From positions 1-64,000 of the forward strand of contig DAORKG010000020.1 in assembly GCA_035439445.1 (NCBI GenBank): 64,000 nucleotides of DNA, given 5' to 3'. Below, piece after piece: positions 16,134 to 24,536 of the stretch. The notes under the pieces were generated by a model, which was not told where the DNA came from, ran no database searches, and saw nothing but the letters and a program-made list of their open reading frames with translations. The DNA comes from UBA4416 sp035439445 (lineage in GTDB: Bacteria; Bacteroidota; Bacteroidia; B-17B0; Aurantibacillaceae). The translations under genes were made by a program, and so were the position numbers. Within the stretch, counting starts at the first letter, position 1. Every line of letters begins with the position of its first letter.

Positions 16134-16909
16134 TTATTGTATAACAAATATAGGTAAAAAGCGCCTGCGGCGTGCGGTGGGATGAGGTTGCAAATAGTGA
16201 ATGAAGTGAAAGTGCATCCTGAAAGGTGCGCTGAACGAAATGAATGGTTTGCAATCCGTTGTGCGGCGAGCCACCTGCGAGTGGAGCGAGGGTGTGCAGC
16301 ACGGGAGCACGAAGAGGTACGATGAGGGCGGGTGCAAACTATGTTGCCAGTGTGGCGAAATAAATAAAGCATCTGCTTTGATTTATGCCACACGATAGAC
16401 AACACGAAGCAAAACTAAATGCAAGCAAAGCAATTTATTGCTTACCGCTTAGCGGCTTGCATAAGTTTTGCTGAAGCCCGAGCGACCCAGCAGGCGAGCT
16501 GAAAAGTTGGCAGCCGGTGGACTGAAAGCTGCTGAAATGAATGAAGTGAAATGGCACCCAGTGAAAGTAGTGAAACGGATGTAACGGGTGAATAATGAAA
16601 CGAAATGAATAAAGTTGCTTGAAGGACAAAGAAGGCTGCCGTGACGAAAGTACGTGCAAATTGCAAAATGTGTGACAAACCCAAAGCCCTAAAGGGCAAA
16701 ATAGCTTATGCGAAATGCCTTGAAAAGATAAAGCAGAGCATGGGCTATTTTGGTTTGGCGCATCTTTTTGCTTTGCACCTGCTGAGGAACGCCACTTTAC
16801 CTGTTCGAGAAATGCGTTAGCGATTGTAGCGAATATCCTTTTTATCCTATAGGGTAAAAAGATAGTAGCGGAAAGCGCGACCGAAGGGAACGCTCAATAA
16901 AATCTATTA
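16134..16909 (+). ncRNA. Candidate large structured non-coding RNA, about 770 nt
   Basis: Clearly GC-richer than its neighbours, with no credible gene on either strand (the frames present are Ser/His/Phe-rich and mutually overlapping). It is full of complementary segments: GTTTGCA (16247-16253) with TGCAAAC (16333-16339); CCAC/GTGG (16271-16284); a bulged long hairpin at 16350-16393; a branched fold at 16408-16472 closed by AGCAAAACT/AGTTTTGCT and an 8-bp stem, holding hairpins AAGCAA-TTTA-TTGCTT (16428-16443) and CCGC-TTA-GCGG; a 14-bp stem 16698-16711 with 16738-16751; and a hairpin 16834-16864. In the last two, imperfect positions are T opposite G on the plus strand (G-U pairs) but A opposite C on the minus strand, which favours plus-strand transcription. 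Promoter and ends are unknown. Confidence 0.5.
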
Positions 16910-17434
16910 TTATAAAATTATATTTGATTTTCTAAAATAATTGTAATCATGTAACTTCTCATCTGATGTATCTGCAAATCCTAAAAATTCTATTAATCTA
17001 TTCTTTTCATTACCAAATAAAAACAGTTCCATATCTATCTTGTTTTCTACAGATGTAACCCAGCCGAAAAAGGATGCGGAATTTAAAATATCTAGTAATT
17101 TCCTTCTAACAGGGGAATCATATTTTTTAATGTTTAAATAATCAACATCAGTTTCAGTAGGGTATTTTTTTAAATAAATATCAGAAAGAGATGAGATTCT
17201 ATATTCGTTAGACATATTTTCTCTTTCATATTTACTAACAGCGTATAATACCGAGAAGCTTTTAATTGTCTTCCAAATTTGAATTTTTTCGTTAGAAGCT
17301 CTCTCTGAAGATGAAGTTGCATCTGCATTAAAACCGAAAAACATATCAGGTTCATATCCTGTTGTTAATGCTCTTCTAAAGAAATAAGTATCGGCTTTAA
17401 CAAAATACTCTTTTTTATTTTCAATAATTGACAT
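16910..17434 (-). CDS. Unknown protein, last gene of the cargo operon
   Basis: A 174-aa soluble protein with no signal peptide and no recognised domain. Charged and aromatic throughout (for example EYFVKADTYFFRRALTTGYEPDMFFGF near the start, YFRKSNIIL at the end). It starts 7 bp after the stop of the Kelch/T9SS gene, so it is co-transcribed with the secreted proteins, but it is cytoplasmic by sequence. The structured non-coding region begins right past its stop codon. Confidence 0.6.
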   Translation of the reverse strand: MSIIENKKEYFVKADTYFFRRALTTGYEPDMFFGFNADATSSSERASNEKIQIWKTIKSFSVLYAVSKYERENMSNEYRISSLSDIYLKKYPTETDVDYLNIKKYDSPVRRKLLDILNSASFFGWVTSVENKIDMELFLFGNEKNRLIEFLGFADTSDEKLHDYNYFRKSNIIL

Positions 17435-17441
17435 TTAAAAC

Positions 17442-18629
17442 TTACTCTTTAATAAACTTAATGGTTTTTATTTGTTCTTTATGACGAATAGATAAAAAAT
17501 ACATGCCATTAGATAGATTCAATAAATTAACCTGATTATTAAAGTGACTTTCAAATACTATTTGTCCTAAATAGTTTTTAATTTCAATAGTTGCGTTTTG
17601 AAATTGATTTTGTTTATCAATAATATTTAAGATAGAATTTGTTGGATTAGGATAAATTAGTAAACTATTATCTATTTCGGTTTCTTTTAGACCAACGAAA
17701 TCAATATTTTTCCAAGTTTCCTTAATGCGAGCTTGATTTTCATTTAATCCTGTTGTTATATATAATGCTCCATTCATAGAAAAAAACATACTACCCTTTC
17801 TTCCTAAACTTGGTATACCAGAATAATTTGTCAGACTACTATCTAAAGGATTAAATACTACTAGTGTATTTGTTATTATCCCAGTCGAATCTAAGCCTCC
17901 ATATAAACATCCTTTCTTATTACATACAGATGTACCAATATAATCTTGTGCAGGCAAGGTAATATTTGAAATTTTTCTCCAACTATCAGACAAAAAATTG
18001 TATTGATAAACATAATGATTATAACTTGAATTACTATTCATGCCATAACATACATATCCAGTACTGTCAATTGAAAAAAAAGAACCACGCCAAATTGGTA
18101 TTGGCAAATTGTTTTTTTGCGACCAAGTAGTTGTTATAAAATCATATTCCCAAACTTCATTTAGAGTTGTGTTATCTGCTTTTCTGCCACCAATAATATA
18201 TGCCTTATTTTTAATTATAAAGTTACCCATGCCTTGTCTTGCAGAACCTGGAAAATTTGGTAACACTGACCAAGTATTTAAAATTGGATCATATTCAAGA
18301 AAATCGTTAAAGCATGTATTGTCACATTTAAGACCTCCGAATAAATAACCCTTATTGTTATAAGAAAAAGCTGTAGCATATTGTCTTTCTTTACCAACAG
18401 GAAGATTTGCCATTGATGACCATGTTTCTGAAGTACAATCAAATATGTAGCCATTACCTGTACACTGCCAGCCAACCTCTAAGCCACTAAAACAATATGC
18501 TTTGTTATTAATTAAAAAAGATGTACCGTCGTCTCTCTCTGTTCCAGGAAAATCAGTTAATTGAAGCCACGACTGAGAATGAAGTTTACTGAACAAGCAT
18601 AAAAGAGTCAAAAAAATAATTATTCTCAT
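17442..18629 (-). CDS. T9SS-secreted Kelch-repeat protein
   Basis: A 395-aa secreted protein: signal peptide 1-18 (ending LHSQ), then about six Kelch-type beta-propeller blades (the AYCFSGLEVG, GYLFGGLKCD, AYIIGGRKAD, GCLYGGLDST series, each followed by a W-containing strand such as ETWSSMANLP), and from about 320 a T9SS type A sorting domain (LLIYPNPTNSILNI ... GMYFLSIRHKEQIKTIKFIKE). The sorting domain sends it through the type IX machinery to the cell surface or medium. It is probably an adhesin or ligand-binding propeller; the ligand is unknown. It follows the previous gene by one base. Confidence 0.88.
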   Translation of the reverse strand: MRIIIFLTLLCLFSKLHSQSWLQLTDFPGTERDDGTSFLINNKAYCFSGLEVGWQCTGNGYIFDCTSETWSSMANLPVGKERQYATAFSYNNKGYLFGGLKCDNTCFNDFLEYDPILNTWSVLPNFPGSARQGMGNFIIKNKAYIIGGRKADNTTLNEVWEYDFITTTWSQKNNLPIPIWRGSFFSIDSTGYVCYGMNSNSSYNHYVYQYNFLSDSWRKISNITLPAQDYIGTSVCNKKGCLYGGLDSTGIITNTLVVFNPLDSSLTNYSGIPSLGRKGSMFFSMNGALYITTGLNENQARIKETWKNIDFVGLKETEIDNSLLIYPNPTNSILNIIDKQNQFQNATIEIKNYLGQIVFESHFNNQVNLLNLSNGMYFLSIRHKEQIKTIKFIKE

Positions 18630-18630
18630 A

Positions 18631-20160
18631 TTACCTAATATTTATAGCCTTAAAATTAACGGTTGGCTTATGCTCTTGTTTTAAACTCAACACATATAAT
18701 CCATTAGCTAAATGTTGTGTATTGAACTGCTTAGTCCCAAACGATTGAGTTAATTCAATATTATCAATTACTTTCTCTGAAGATAATTCAATTAACTGTA
18801 ACTGTGCTTTTCCATCAAAATCTAAAATAGAGTAGTTTATATTCAACTCATCTTTAAAGGGATTGGGATAAACAGTTAAGCCAACATTAAGCGAGTTATT
18901 TTCCACTATGCCTGTTATCAAATTTTGTGGACAATTACTATTTCCAAAACATCCATTGCTATCTACCTTTAATAACCATGTTTGTTGTAAAAGATTTAAG
19001 CTCGTACCACTAGACCAACCAACTGCTGCAATATCTTTATTAGGTAACTCTATTATATCCCATAAATAATTATCTGCCGTTGTATCTAATGGTGTAGCAT
19101 CTGGACGATAATCTTTCCACCATTTTAAATTACCTAAACTATCCGTTCTTATAATAAAGCCCTTCAATTCATTATATGAAGTTCTTCTACTCCCACTCAT
19201 TATAAAATCACCGTTATTGCATTTTTTTAAACCTGTAACTCCGATATCTTGTTGTTTTAAACCGTAATACTTTTGCCATATTATATTACCATTCAAATCG
19301 AGTTTTGTTAAAGATGGACGATCCCACTTGTATGTAAAATTCCATACACTATCTACAATAGTAGTTGCTACATAAAAATTTTGATTATTACTATTAACAA
19401 TACCCATATAGCCACTTCCAGATTCTGTTATTTTATAGTTCCAAATAAAATTTAAATTACTATCTAGTTTCATCAACCGCGATTCAAAGCCCCATGTACC
19501 CGATGTGGTGCTAAAACCAATTAAAAAACCTTTATCTTCAGCTAATTCAGAAGCAGTTATACTTCGATATTCACATGTACTTAAATATATTTTGGAGTTT
19601 ATTAATACTCCATTTGTATCTACAACTCTTATGATTGGCTTATATAGACCTGAATGACCTAAACCACAAGTACTATCTGTAGTGCCTACTAATAATAACT
19701 TATCTGTTGATTTTGAATATGGCACAATTTTTTGTGGCAAAGAATAATAACTTGTATCACCATAATAACTCGTGTGAATTGTATCTCCGTTTAATTTATA
19801 TTTATAGAAGAGACTACTTATATTGTTGTAATATCCACCACCACCCGTGCAGTACAACTTATTATTGTAGTTTAAAATTGCATTTGGATAATAATAGCTA
19901 TTAATAAAGGCCGTTGAATATTTATTAGTACTGATTGAAATACCATCATTTGTTATTTTACCAACAACGCCTTCATGAGTATCTAACAATTGTAAAGGGG
20001 CATAAAAAGTATCATTAACCATAGTAAAACTCATACTCCCATTATTTTGACTGTAAAAGTCAAAACGCTTATTGAAATAATACTGTGCTTTTATACTTAT
20101 TACAAAACTTAAAAAGTAAAAGAGCCATACAACTCTTATACTAAAATATCTGAACCTCAT
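18631..20160 (-). CDS. T9SS-secreted beta-propeller-like protein
   Basis: A 509-aa secreted protein. The frame opens at 20178, inside the preceding gene; ATG 20160 lies directly after that gene's stop and starts the signal peptide (hydrophobic stretch to about residue 26, FVISIKAQ). The middle has repeated blades of the kind 'GDFIMSGSRRTSYNELKGF', 'DSLGNLKWWKDYR', 'KLDLNGNIIWQKYYG' (delta-60/SBBP-like). The C-terminus is a T9SS type A domain (YPNPFKDELNINYSI ... GLYVLSLKQEHKP). Its last 50 residues are nearly the same as those of the next gene upstream, showing duplication. Confidence 0.87.
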   Translation of the reverse strand: MRFRYFSIRVVWLFYFLSFVISIKAQYYFNKRFDFYSQNNGSMSFTMVNDTFYAPLQLLDTHEGVVGKITNDGISISTNKYSTAFINSYYYPNAILNYNNKLYCTGGGGYYNNISSLFYKYKLNGDTIHTSYYGDTSYYSLPQKIVPYSKSTDKLLLVGTTDSTCGLGHSGLYKPIIRVVDTNGVLINSKIYLSTCEYRSITASELAEDKGFLIGFSTTSGTWGFESRLMKLDSNLNFIWNYKITESGSGYMGIVNSNNQNFYVATTIVDSVWNFTYKWDRPSLTKLDLNGNIIWQKYYGLKQQDIGVTGLKKCNNGDFIMSGSRRTSYNELKGFIIRTDSLGNLKWWKDYRPDATPLDTTADNYLWDIIELPNKDIAAVGWSSGTSLNLLQQTWLLKVDSNGCFGNSNCPQNLITGIVENNSLNVGLTVYPNPFKDELNINYSILDFDGKAQLQLIELSSEKVIDNIELTQSFGTKQFNTQHLANGLYVLSLKQEHKPTVNFKAINIR

Positions 20161-20161
20161 A

Positions 20162-20944
20162 TTACCTGATACTAACAATCTTAAAGTTAACGCTTGGTTT
20201 ATTACTTTGTTTTAAACTTAATAGATAAAGCCCATTAGCTAAATGTTGTGTATTAAACTGTTTTGTACCAAAAGATTGGGTTAATTCCATATTGTCAATT
20301 ATTCTTCCAGAAGATAATTCAAGTGTACTGCAACCTCCTGATAAATTAACTATTTGAGCAGAGCCATCACAACAACTTGAGCATGTTGGTTGGGTTACCT
20401 GGATGGAATATGTTATAGGTGTTGAACATACAGTGGATGAAGATTGACCTGCTAATAAATGAATATTAGAGACACTGGAATAGGTATTGGAATATACATA
20501 CAAGGTATCAAAGCAACCTGATTGATTATCTCCAAGGAAATTTAAGTTTAAATATCCAAAAGTGGTATCTCCTGGCGCATTTAACCTATAATATCCCATA
20601 TATCTTTGCCCTGTATTTAGTTGCCATGCAGGAATCCAGAAACAACCAAAAACCGATGAAGGTAACGAACATTGATTTCCATAATTTGAAAAGGGTTGAC
20701 CACTCAATTTTGGCAAATCTCCTAATTTAACATTTGCCTGTTTACTTGACGCACTGTATATAACATTATCTATGCCTACATAACGTGAAATTTTTATATC
20801 AATATTTCCATCAGCGTTAACATCAATAATAGCAGTATCTTTTGCTACTAGTACCTTATCATTAATAGCAACCGTAACAGTTTGACTATACGAAGAAATA
20901 GAAGTAAATAGTAATGCAATTTTTAATAACGCTTTATATTTCAT
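20162..20944 (-). CDS. T9SS-secreted protein with internally deleted sorting domain
   Basis: A 260-aa secreted protein with signal peptide 1-20 (ending SYSQ). Residues about 20-165 form an unknown beta-rich domain with a calcium-like DVNADGNIDIKI motif (about 43-54). Residues 175-208 are the start of a SprB-type repeat (TCSSCCDGSAQIVNLSGGCS), which then jumps straight into the second half of a T9SS domain (LELSSGRIIDNMELTQSFGT). The YPNP half of the sorting domain and the rest of the SprB repeat are missing, so a large in-frame deletion has joined the two. Export through T9SS may be impaired, although the extreme C-terminus is intact. The C-terminal 50 aa pair with those of the gene at 18631-20160. 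Confidence 0.8.
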   Translation of the reverse strand: MKYKALLKIALLFTSISSYSQTVTVAINDKVLVAKDTAIIDVNADGNIDIKISRYVGIDNVIYSASSKQANVKLGDLPKLSGQPFSNYGNQCSLPSSVFGCFWIPAWQLNTGQRYMGYYRLNAPGDTTFGYLNLNFLGDNQSGCFDTLYVYSNTYSSVSNIHLLAGQSSSTVCSTPITYSIQVTQPTCSSCCDGSAQIVNLSGGCSTLELSSGRIIDNMELTQSFGTKQFNTQHLANGLYLLSLKQSNKPSVNFKIVSIR

Positions 20945-20950
20945 GAGAAT

Positions 20951-22429
20951 TTATTTTTGTACTATGACTTTTTTAACCACAATTTCATTGGATTTCCTAT
21001 TTTTAATTTCCATAAAATAGGCTCCATTTTCTAAATTAACATCAAGATTTATTTTACTACTAGCCAACTGCAATTTATTTTTATATACTATTTTACCTGC
21101 TATATCACTAATATTTACTTCTATATCACTACTTTTAAAATCTTCAAATTGTAAGTTGAAATTGCCATTACTTGGGTTAGGAAATAAGACAAATTCATTG
21201 GTTACTATTTTTTTAATATCAGTAGCGAAATCACAATTAACCGAATCACAACCCAAACTATCAGTTTTAACTAACCATAAATTTTGATAGGGTTGCCCAA
21301 TGTGATTGTATTGACCCGTAAGGATAAAACCTCCATCTTGTGTTGTATTAAATCCATAGAAGTAGTTTGGTATTGTTGGTTCTCCATCATAATGACGTTT
21401 CCATATTAAATTACCATTTTTGTCTGCCTTCAATAAAAAACCTGTCCATGCTGTTGTTGTTCCATATTCTCCAGAGCCTATCATTACAAAAGATGAATCG
21501 GACAATTGTTTTACACTTGGTAACCAATCATTTGGAGTATTACCTAGAGTAAAATATTTTATCCACTTCTGAACGCCATTTCTATCTATTTTCATGAGAG
21601 CTGCTTGATTATTATAGGAACCACACATTACAAAACCGCTATCTAACGTATATATTGCCGCTCCGCAAGGTTCATCACCACTTGGAGTTCCATATTGATT
21701 TCTCCAAATTAAATTACCTGAAGTATCTGTTCTTACTATTCCAAAATCAAAATAAGAATTTCCACTACTATAATAACCATACCTACCTCCTAGCAAATAC
21801 TCTGTATTATTTTTTATCACTTCCAAACTCAAATATACTTCTTCATAAATAGTACCTAAAGTTTTACGCCATATTAAATTACCAGTGGTATCTGTCTTAA
21901 TTAATAGAATATCATTATAGGTTGTGTTAGGATTTGGCGATGAATTACCAAGAATAATAACTTTATTATCAGATGTTATTTTTAATTCAGCTGATTGATC
22001 ATTATTAATATTAGTATATTTTTTAAACCAAACTAAAGAACCATTTGTGTCTATTTTTGCCAAAAAAACATCAGAGTTTTGTATAGTTGAATCATAAGTA
22101 GATCCAACACATAAATAATTTTTATCAGGCAATTCTTTAACGTCTGTAAAAAAGTCTCCACCACTTAAGGAAAAATCAAATTGCTTTTTCCAAAGCATAT
22201 TACCCTGAGCATCAGACTTCACTAGATATGCCCCGATATAGTTTGTCACTATACTCATTAATGAGCCACAAGCCAAAAAATTTCCGTTTGAAAGCTCTAT
22301 TACATTAACCCCACCATCTAATAATGAATCGTTACCTGTATTTAAATTAACATTAAAATTATATTGTGCTTTGGAGGTAATACTCCAAAGCATAACAACA
22401 ATAATTAATATTTTTTTAAAAGATACCAT
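20951..22429 (-). CDS. T9SS-secreted delta-60-type propeller protein
   Basis: A 492-aa secreted protein with signal peptide 1-21 (ending TSKAQ), at least seven repeats of the form GNLIWRKTLG / TLDSGFVMCGSYNN / KIDRNGVQKWIKYF (SBBP/delta-60 beta-propeller), and a T9SS type A domain from about 405 (FVLFPNPSNGNFNLQFEDF ... VVKKVIVQK). The ligand is unknown; such propellers are common surface and secreted proteins in gliding or predatory Bacteroidota. It starts 4 bp after the stop of the upstream gene. Confidence 0.87.
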   Translation of the reverse strand: MVSFKKILIIVVMLWSITSKAQYNFNVNLNTGNDSLLDGGVNVIELSNGNFLACGSLMSIVTNYIGAYLVKSDAQGNMLWKKQFDFSLSGGDFFTDVKELPDKNYLCVGSTYDSTIQNSDVFLAKIDTNGSLVWFKKYTNINNDQSAELKITSDNKVIILGNSSPNPNTTYNDILLIKTDTTGNLIWRKTLGTIYEEVYLSLEVIKNNTEYLLGGRYGYYSSGNSYFDFGIVRTDTSGNLIWRNQYGTPSGDEPCGAAIYTLDSGFVMCGSYNNQAALMKIDRNGVQKWIKYFTLGNTPNDWLPSVKQLSDSSFVMIGSGEYGTTTAWTGFLLKADKNGNLIWKRHYDGEPTIPNYFYGFNTTQDGGFILTGQYNHIGQPYQNLWLVKTDSLGCDSVNCDFATDIKKIVTNEFVLFPNPSNGNFNLQFEDFKSSDIEVNISDIAGKIVYKNKLQLASSKINLDVNLENGAYFMEIKNRKSNEIVVKKVIVQK

Positions 22430-22432
22430 TAA

Positions 22433-23266
22433 TTACTCAATAACTAATTTACTTTGACCTATGTTATTATTATTTTGAGTCAATGAAACTATATAAATTC
22501 CATTTACAAGTTCTTCTATATTAATTTCAATTTTAAGAGTAGATACAGATTCAAACCTTTTTGAGTAAACTGACTGCCCCAAAAGATTAGAAACAGTAAT
22601 GATAATTGGATCATCGGATTGTTGATTTTCATCGAATTCTATTTTGAAATTTCCCTTGTTTGGATTAGGGAATATTTTAAAATTGCCAATAGTTATATAA
22701 TTCTCATTGCCAATGGCTTGATATATGCCTGTTATTTCAATCCAATTTAACGTATCGCTTATTATAGGGTTATTAAATTTTTTAATTTGCGGCGTGTAGT
22801 TTAATAAATAATTATTTACACCGCTTTGGTATATTGTATTACTTGAAAAATATACACCTATGTTATTACAAGCATATTTGAAAAAATTTCCAAACACACA
22901 GTACATTTTTAAGTAGTAATAATTCCCTAAGACTAGAGGAGTAGATAATTGAGTATGTAAATATTCTCTTAAATTCAAAAATGAATTATCATAGCACCAA
23001 ATACCTGTAAACGTATTACCTGTTCTTGGCAACTGTTTATATGTATAGGCGCTACAAGGAGACACTGTTGAAGTACAACAAATATTAAAAACATCTGGTG
23101 TTCCATCTTGAGTAGGATTGTACCAATTTACACAAAGTGTAGCGGAATGATTACCACCAATTATTGGACAATTACTTAATAATTCAAAACTTGAATTATT
23201 AACCAAATTTTGCCCATTTAAAAACAAATTAGATAAAACAAAAACTATTAACCCTATTTTTTTCAT
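22433..23266 (-). CDS. T9SS-secreted protein of unknown type, 277 aa
   Basis: Signal peptide 1-18 (ending FLNGQ), then LVNNSSFELLSNCPIIGG, the opening of a galactose-binding-like carbohydrate-binding fold that is also seen in the gene at 23313. Cysteine-rich middle (CCTSTVSPC). From about 198 a T9SS type A domain (FKIFPNPNKGNFKIEFDE ... GIYIVSLTQNNNN). Compared with the gene at 23313 the segment between the binding fold and the sorting domain (about 80 aa, including the Ig-like part) is missing. A role as a surface or secreted binding protein is inferred. Confidence 0.8.
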   Translation of the reverse strand: MKKIGLIVFVLSNLFLNGQNLVNNSSFELLSNCPIIGGNHSATLCVNWYNPTQDGTPDVFNICCTSTVSPCSAYTYKQLPRTGNTFTGIWCYDNSFLNLREYLHTQLSTPLVLGNYYYLKMYCVFGNFFKYACNNIGVYFSSNTIYQSGVNNYLLNYTPQIKKFNNPIISDTLNWIEITGIYQAIGNENYITIGNFKIFPNPNKGNFKIEFDENQQSDDPIIITVSNLLGQSVYSKRFESVSTLKIEINIEELVNGIYIVSLTQNNNNIGQSKLVIE

Positions 23267-23280
23267 TTAAATATAGATAC

Positions 23281-23310
23281 AAAAAAGCCCCTACTAAAAA
23301 GAGGCTTTTT
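23281..23310 (-). terminator. Intra-operon terminator between two T9SS genes
   Basis: AAAAAAGCCCC and its complement GAGGCTTTTT bracket a 9-nt loop; the minus strand ends in a run of T residues, right after the gene at 23313-24506. It could reduce expression of the downstream genes relative to the protease gene. Confidence 0.75.
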
Positions 23311-23312
23311 GA

Positions 23313-24506
23313 TTATTGTTGCACCACTAATTTTTTAGTTATAGTTTTATCATTGTTAGTAATCTTAACAAGATAAATACCACTTTTCAAATCTATATCA
23401 AAATTAGTTGACGCATCAGTAACGTGATGATTGCTACGATAAACAATTTCTCCAGCAATATCAGTTATTATAATCGCAATATCTTCTTCTTTAAAATCAG
23501 CAAACCGCAATTTAAAATTGCCATTACTTGGGTTAGGAACTATTGACACACTATTTTGTAATTTATTATGTTCATCAACTTTTACAGGGTTTAAAACAAT
23601 AACGTTAACAGTGTGATTGTACACAGCACTATTAAATGTTTCTGTAGCTTGGTAACTTGTATTTACAGTTGGCTTTACATAAATCCCCGGCGCATTTTTT
23701 ATAAAAGTATTACTCATATCATACCAATCAACATTCAAACCAGTAATTGCCGGACCAATTAAAACACTATCTCCTAAATAAACTGTTGTATCTCTATATT
23801 GCCATTGGGGAGTTGTTATATTTTCAACGCTTACATCGTCTATAAAACAACCACTACCAGGATAATTACTACCATTTATACTTAATGTATCTGTTAATGT
23901 ATCATTTTTGAAATTCCCAATTACAACGTAGTTTTCACTACCAGTTGCTTGATAAACTCCCTCTATTTTCACCCAATTAACAGTATCTTTTATAATTGGA
24001 TTATTAAATTTATAAATATGAGGTATATAATTTAAGACATTATTATTTGTTGAAGTGCTATTTGTTGATGAAAAATTATTTTGAAACGATAAAGCTATAT
24101 TATTTGTCCCATATTTTCCCGAATAATTTGCGCCTGGAATATTGACATAAAAAGTAGTGTAATAAATCATGCCTGTAACTAATTGGTTATTTAGTTGTTT
24201 TTGAGCATACTCTCTATAATTTGAACCAAACCAATTAAATGTAATAATACCTATAAATGCATTCCCTGAATGAGCTGATTGATAAGAATAATTATTTTGG
24301 TTTGGCACACTATAATTAGGATTAGTCGAACATGAATTTAAATACTCAGCATCATTGTTTGGTGGTGATGACCATCCAACTGCTTTTGTAAGTTGGCCTG
24401 CACTGGAAGGACATGAAGAATATATCTCAAAATCACCATTACCAATTAAATTTTGTGACATACAAGGTCTAAAACTTAATAATATATATATATATACATA
24501 TCTCAT
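23313..24506 (-). CDS. T9SS-secreted protein with binding fold and Ig-like segment
   Basis: A 397-aa secreted protein. N-terminal signal region (hydrophobic 1-18, ending CMSQ), then NLIGNGDFEIYSSCPSSAGQ, a galactose-binding-like fold (to about 235, with FIDDVSVENI at its end), an Ig-like segment (about 240-310, DTTVYLGDSVLIGPAITGL) and a T9SS type A domain (VSIVPNPSNGNFKLRFADF ... ITKKLVVQQ). The layout matches secreted carbohydrate-binding proteins of Bacteroidota. It starts 30 bp after the stop of the metalloprotease gene. Confidence 0.83.
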   Translation of the reverse strand: MRYVYIYILLSFRPCMSQNLIGNGDFEIYSSCPSSAGQLTKAVGWSSPPNNDAEYLNSCSTNPNYSVPNQNNYSYQSAHSGNAFIGIITFNWFGSNYREYAQKQLNNQLVTGMIYYTTFYVNIPGANYSGKYGTNNIALSFQNNFSSTNSTSTNNNVLNYIPHIYKFNNPIIKDTVNWVKIEGVYQATGSENYVVIGNFKNDTLTDTLSINGSNYPGSGCFIDDVSVENITTPQWQYRDTTVYLGDSVLIGPAITGLNVDWYDMSNTFIKNAPGIYVKPTVNTSYQATETFNSAVYNHTVNVIVLNPVKVDEHNKLQNSVSIVPNPSNGNFKLRFADFKEEDIAIIITDIAGEIVYRSNHHVTDASTNFDIDLKSGIYLVKITNNDKTITKKLVVQQ

Positions 24507-24536
24507 GTTCTATACTTAAATTATTTTAACTCTTAC

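Noticed and set aside
16114..16699. Four overlapping minus-strand open frames of 62-95 aa in the GC-rich region
   Set aside because: They overlap one another in different frames, are rich in Ser/His/Phe without domain character, and coincide with RNA-like inverted repeats; they are most likely by-products of that sequence.
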